7,421 nucleotides of DNA, from the NCBI GenBank assembly GCA_044870185.1, contig JBIOYL010000127.1, positions 1 through 7,421 of the forward strand, written 5' to 3'. Of this stretch, positions 6,202 to 7,421 are shown piece after piece; the stretch's first letter is position 1, and every line of letters begins with the position of its first letter. The notes below the pieces were generated by a model. It searched no databases and was not told where the DNA came from. It worked only from the letters and a program-made list of their open reading frames with translations. Source of the DNA: JBIOYL01 sp044870185. GTDB taxonomy: Bacteria > Actinomycetota > CALGFH01. Made by a program: the position numbers and the translations under genes.

Positions 6202-6320
6202 CCCGCAGCGACCGGGCGGCAGCGCCGGGACGGGCCCGCAGCGGCCGGGCGGCGGCCGCAGGACGGACCGGGCGCGGCCGGGCGGCCGCCGCGGGACGGA
6301 CCGGGCGCGACCGGGCAGGA
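6202..6320. repeat. 33-bp GC-rich tandem repeat, about 3.6 copies
   Basis: Units are 6202-6234, 6235-6267, 6268-6300 and a partial 6301-6320. Shared core blocks are (G/C)CGRCCGGGCGG and GGACGG. The period is eleven codons. In the frame of the downstream gene the units read PQRPGGSAGTG, PQRPGGGRRTD, RARPGGRRGTD and RARPGRK. The repeat fills nearly all of the space between pccB and the well-supported start at 6326. Confidence 0.85.
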
Positions 6321-6325
6321 AGCAC

Positions 6326-6841
6326 ATGACGGTCCAGGCGGTGTTCCCAATCGCGCCGCTGGAGCGGTCCGGACGGGTGATCACGCTGGCCGGCGTGGTG
6401 GTGGCGGGCGGCGGCGCCGTGCTGCTCGCCCTCACCTACCGGGGCGGGCTGGTCGCACTGCTGGGCGCCCCGAGCCTGCTGTTCGTCCTGGTCATCGCGC
6501 CGCTGGCCTTCTCGCCGGCCGGCTATGCGCTCGGCAAGGCCGATCTGGCCGTGCTGCGCCGGGCACGCGGCCCGCTGCTGTTCCCCCTGGCGAGCCTGGT
6601 CGCCGCCCGGCCCACGGCCATGCCGCACAGCGCGCGCATGGGCGGCTCCGGCGGGCTGTTCGGCTGGTGGGGCCGGTTCAGCAACCGCTCCTGGGGGCAG
6701 TTCCGGGCCTATGCGACCGACCGACGCCGGGGCGTGCTGCTCGAGTGGCCGGGCTTCAAGCTGTTCGTGTCACCTGAGGATCCGGACGGGTTCTGCCGTG
6801 GCGTCCTGGATCGCCGGGCCGCGCTGCGCAGGAGGCGATGA
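6326..6841 (+). CDS. Small membrane protein with PH-like domain
   Basis: The 171-residue product has two hydrophobic segments (about 18-37 and 42-63). The soluble part (about 64-165) has features of bacterial PH-like proteins: a strand-rich run with GLFGWWGRFSN, WGQFRAYATD, GVLLEW, and the ending KLFVSPEDPDGFCRGV, where SPEDP.GF is typical of that group. The PH part should face the cytoplasm. Substrate and role are unknown. The ATG at 6326 has AGGA (6317-6320) five bases upstream. The same frame is open back to the ATG at 6185, which overlaps the pccB stop as ATGA but has no Shine-Dalgarno. That longer form would add 47 residues made mostly of the Arg/Pro/Gly repeat. The gene is in the same direction as pccB and overlaps the start region of the next gene, so the three are probably co-transcribed. 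Confidence 0.7.
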   Translation: MTVQAVFPIAPLERSGRVITLAGVVVAGGGAVLLALTYRGGLVALLGAPSLLFVLVIAPLAFSPAGYALGKADLAVLRRARGPLLFPLASLVAARPTAMPHSARMGGSGGLFGWWGRFSNRSWGQFRAYATDRRRGVLLEWPGFKLFVSPEDPDGFCRGVLDRRAALRRRR

Positions 6842-7104
6842 TGGCCGCCGAGCTGCCCCGGGAAGGCGACCTCGTCGTCCTGCGCACCCCCAACGGGCTG
6901 CGCTTCGCCATCGTCCGCGGCGCCCCGGAAGGCGACGAGGCCGAGGTGCTCGGGGCGGCGATCGACCGCATGGCCGCCTGGGACCGGGGGCAGGAGCCCG
7001 GCCCCTGGGTCACCAGCACGCGCCCCGGCATCGGCGTCGGGGCCTACCCGCCGGGCTCACGCTGGAGCCACAGCGTGCGCTCCACCTGGGGCCGCGACCG
7101 CTGA
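6841..7104 (+). CDS. Small protein of unknown function, possible diverged carboxylase epsilon subunit
   Basis: The product is 87 residues. Two adjacent ATGs (6838 and 6841) are possible; GGAGG (6831-6835) is two bases from the first and five from the second, so 6841 is preferred. The first ATG overlaps the preceding TGA, which suggests translational coupling. The N-terminal part is strand-like (GDLVVLRTPNGLRFAIVRG). Then comes GAPEGDEAEVLGAAIDRMAAW and a Trp/Arg/Gly-rich tail ending near PGSRWSHSVRSTWGRD. The order VRG-x-P-x-x-DE-x-A-x-L followed by a short helix and a W/R/P-rich tail resembles the acyl-CoA carboxylase epsilon subunits that actinobacteria encode next to pccB. The match is weak and the N-terminal strands are longer than usual. 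Without a profile search it remains a hypothesis. Confidence 0.65.
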   Translation: MAAELPREGDLVVLRTPNGLRFAIVRGAPEGDEAEVLGAAIDRMAAWDRGQEPGPWVTSTRPGIGVGAYPPGSRWSHSVRSTWGRDR

Positions 7105-7139
7105 CGCGGCTCCGGCTGGACGCCGACGGCTCGCAGAAG

Positions 7140-7167
7140 CCACGCCGAGTACTGGGCTTGGCGATGG
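7140..7167. terminator. Imperfect hairpin downstream of the pccB cluster
   Basis: CCACGCCGAG (7140-7149) can pair with CTTGGCG (7157-7163) plus TGG (7165-7167), with one bulged A and one G-T pair, around a seven-base loop. It lies 36 bases after the last stop codon of the cluster. There is no T-tract. Confidence 0.3.
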
Positions 7168-7215
7168 TCAGCGGCCGGAGGTGTGGGCGAGGATGGCGGC
7201 CTGGCCCGCGGGGCT

Positions 7216-7247
7216 CTGCCATGGTCGTAATGGCGAGCCTATGGCAG
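7216..7247. other. Inverted repeat with 9-bp arms in a gene-free spacer
   Basis: CTGCCATGG (7216-7224) pairs with CTATGGCAG (7239-7247), one G-T pair, around 14 bases. It sits between the last gene of the pccB cluster and the insertion-sequence end. It may be a second terminator or a remnant of disrupted sequence. The stretch 7105-7279 otherwise shows no gene I can support. Confidence 0.35.
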
Positions 7248-7279
7248 CTGCAACGCATGGCGCGGCGCGGGGGCGCCTA

Positions 7280-7421
7280 GGGCCTGTTTCGAATGTTGGC
7301 GGATCCATGGGATACTTCCTGCATGGGACGAGGAGATCTAACCAACGAGCAGTGGGCCAAGCTGGCGCCGCTGCTGCCCAAAGGCAAGAAGTCCGGCCGG
7401 CCCCCCAAGTGGACCAAACGG
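7280..7421 (+). mobile_element. Left end of an IS5-family insertion sequence (incomplete)
   Basis: A terminal-repeat-like sequence GGGCCTGTTTCGAATG starts at 7280 and is followed about 43 bases later by a transposase start. The sequence and layout resemble the left ends of IS5-family elements (IS427-like group) of actinobacteria. The bases before it are CCTA (7276-7279), so a TA target duplication at 7278-7279 is likely. The right end is outside the window and the duplication cannot be confirmed. Confidence 0.65.
7323..7421 (+). CDS. IS5-family transposase, N-terminal fragment (runs off the right edge)
   Basis: The 33 visible residues start MGRGDLTNEQWAKLAPLLP and continue KGKKSGRPPKWTKR. 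This is the N-terminal helix-turn-helix (DUF4096-type) domain of IS5-like transposases, which binds the element's ends. The catalytic DDE domain lies outside the window. In this group the transposase is often split in two frames joined by frameshifting; that cannot be judged here. No Shine-Dalgarno precedes the ATG. GATACT (7311-7316) might be a -10 box, in which case the mRNA would have almost no leader. Confidence 0.85.
   Translation, partial: MGRGDLTNEQWAKLAPLLPKGKKSGRPPKWTKR

Noticed and set aside
6525..7280. Plus-strand open frame of 251 codons through the PH-like and 87-residue genes to the IS edge
   Set aside because: It is out of frame with two better-supported genes, its product is Arg/Gly/Pro-rich, and its stop codon is formed at the IS junction by chance.
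1..7421. CRISPR array, tRNA or rRNA genes
   Set aside because: No regularly spaced repeats with unique spacers were seen, and no tRNA-like or rRNA-like conserved sequence was recognised on either strand.

Overview
The window looks like a chromosomal segment from a high-GC actinobacterium. Third codon positions are almost all G or C, GTG starts are common, and Shine-Dalgarno sites are strong (GGAGG). The gene set also fits: a stand-alone biotin ligase next to a PccB-type acyl-CoA carboxylase beta subunit, SHOCT and bacterial PH-domain membrane proteins, and an IS5-family element at the right edge. The species cannot be named from this sequence.

Left part (1-3557). A Ser/Thr protein kinase gene leaves the window on the minus strand; only its first 65 codons are present. 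A roughly 350-base divergent intergenic region follows. It carries inverted repeats, a row of CCGCGG palindromes spaced 10-11 bp apart, and a plausible housekeeping promoter. Five plus-strand genes then lie close together (gaps of 36, 31, 15 and 9 bases), probably one transcription unit: a two-helix membrane protein with PH and SHOCT domains, an SCP2-like small protein, an 86-residue protein of unknown function, a 469-residue HEXXH protein and an 82-residue charged helical protein. The 86-residue protein and the first 80 or so residues of the HEXXH protein are paralogues (about 45 % identical without gaps). This gene pair is the least explained and most interesting content of the window.

Middle (3558-6188). 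A short convergent spacer with terminator-like hairpins separates that cluster from birA on the minus strand. birA is divergent from pccB across 188 bases. BirA would attach biotin to the carboxylase alpha/BCCP subunit (not in this window), and PccB would use the carboxybiotin to make methylmalonyl-CoA from propionyl-CoA.

Right part (6189-7421). Downstream of pccB on the same strand come a 33-bp tandem repeat, a small PH-like membrane protein and an 88-residue protein that may be a diverged carboxylase epsilon subunit. A gene-free stretch with two hairpins follows. The left end of an IS5-like insertion sequence, with the first 33 codons of its transposase, runs off the window.
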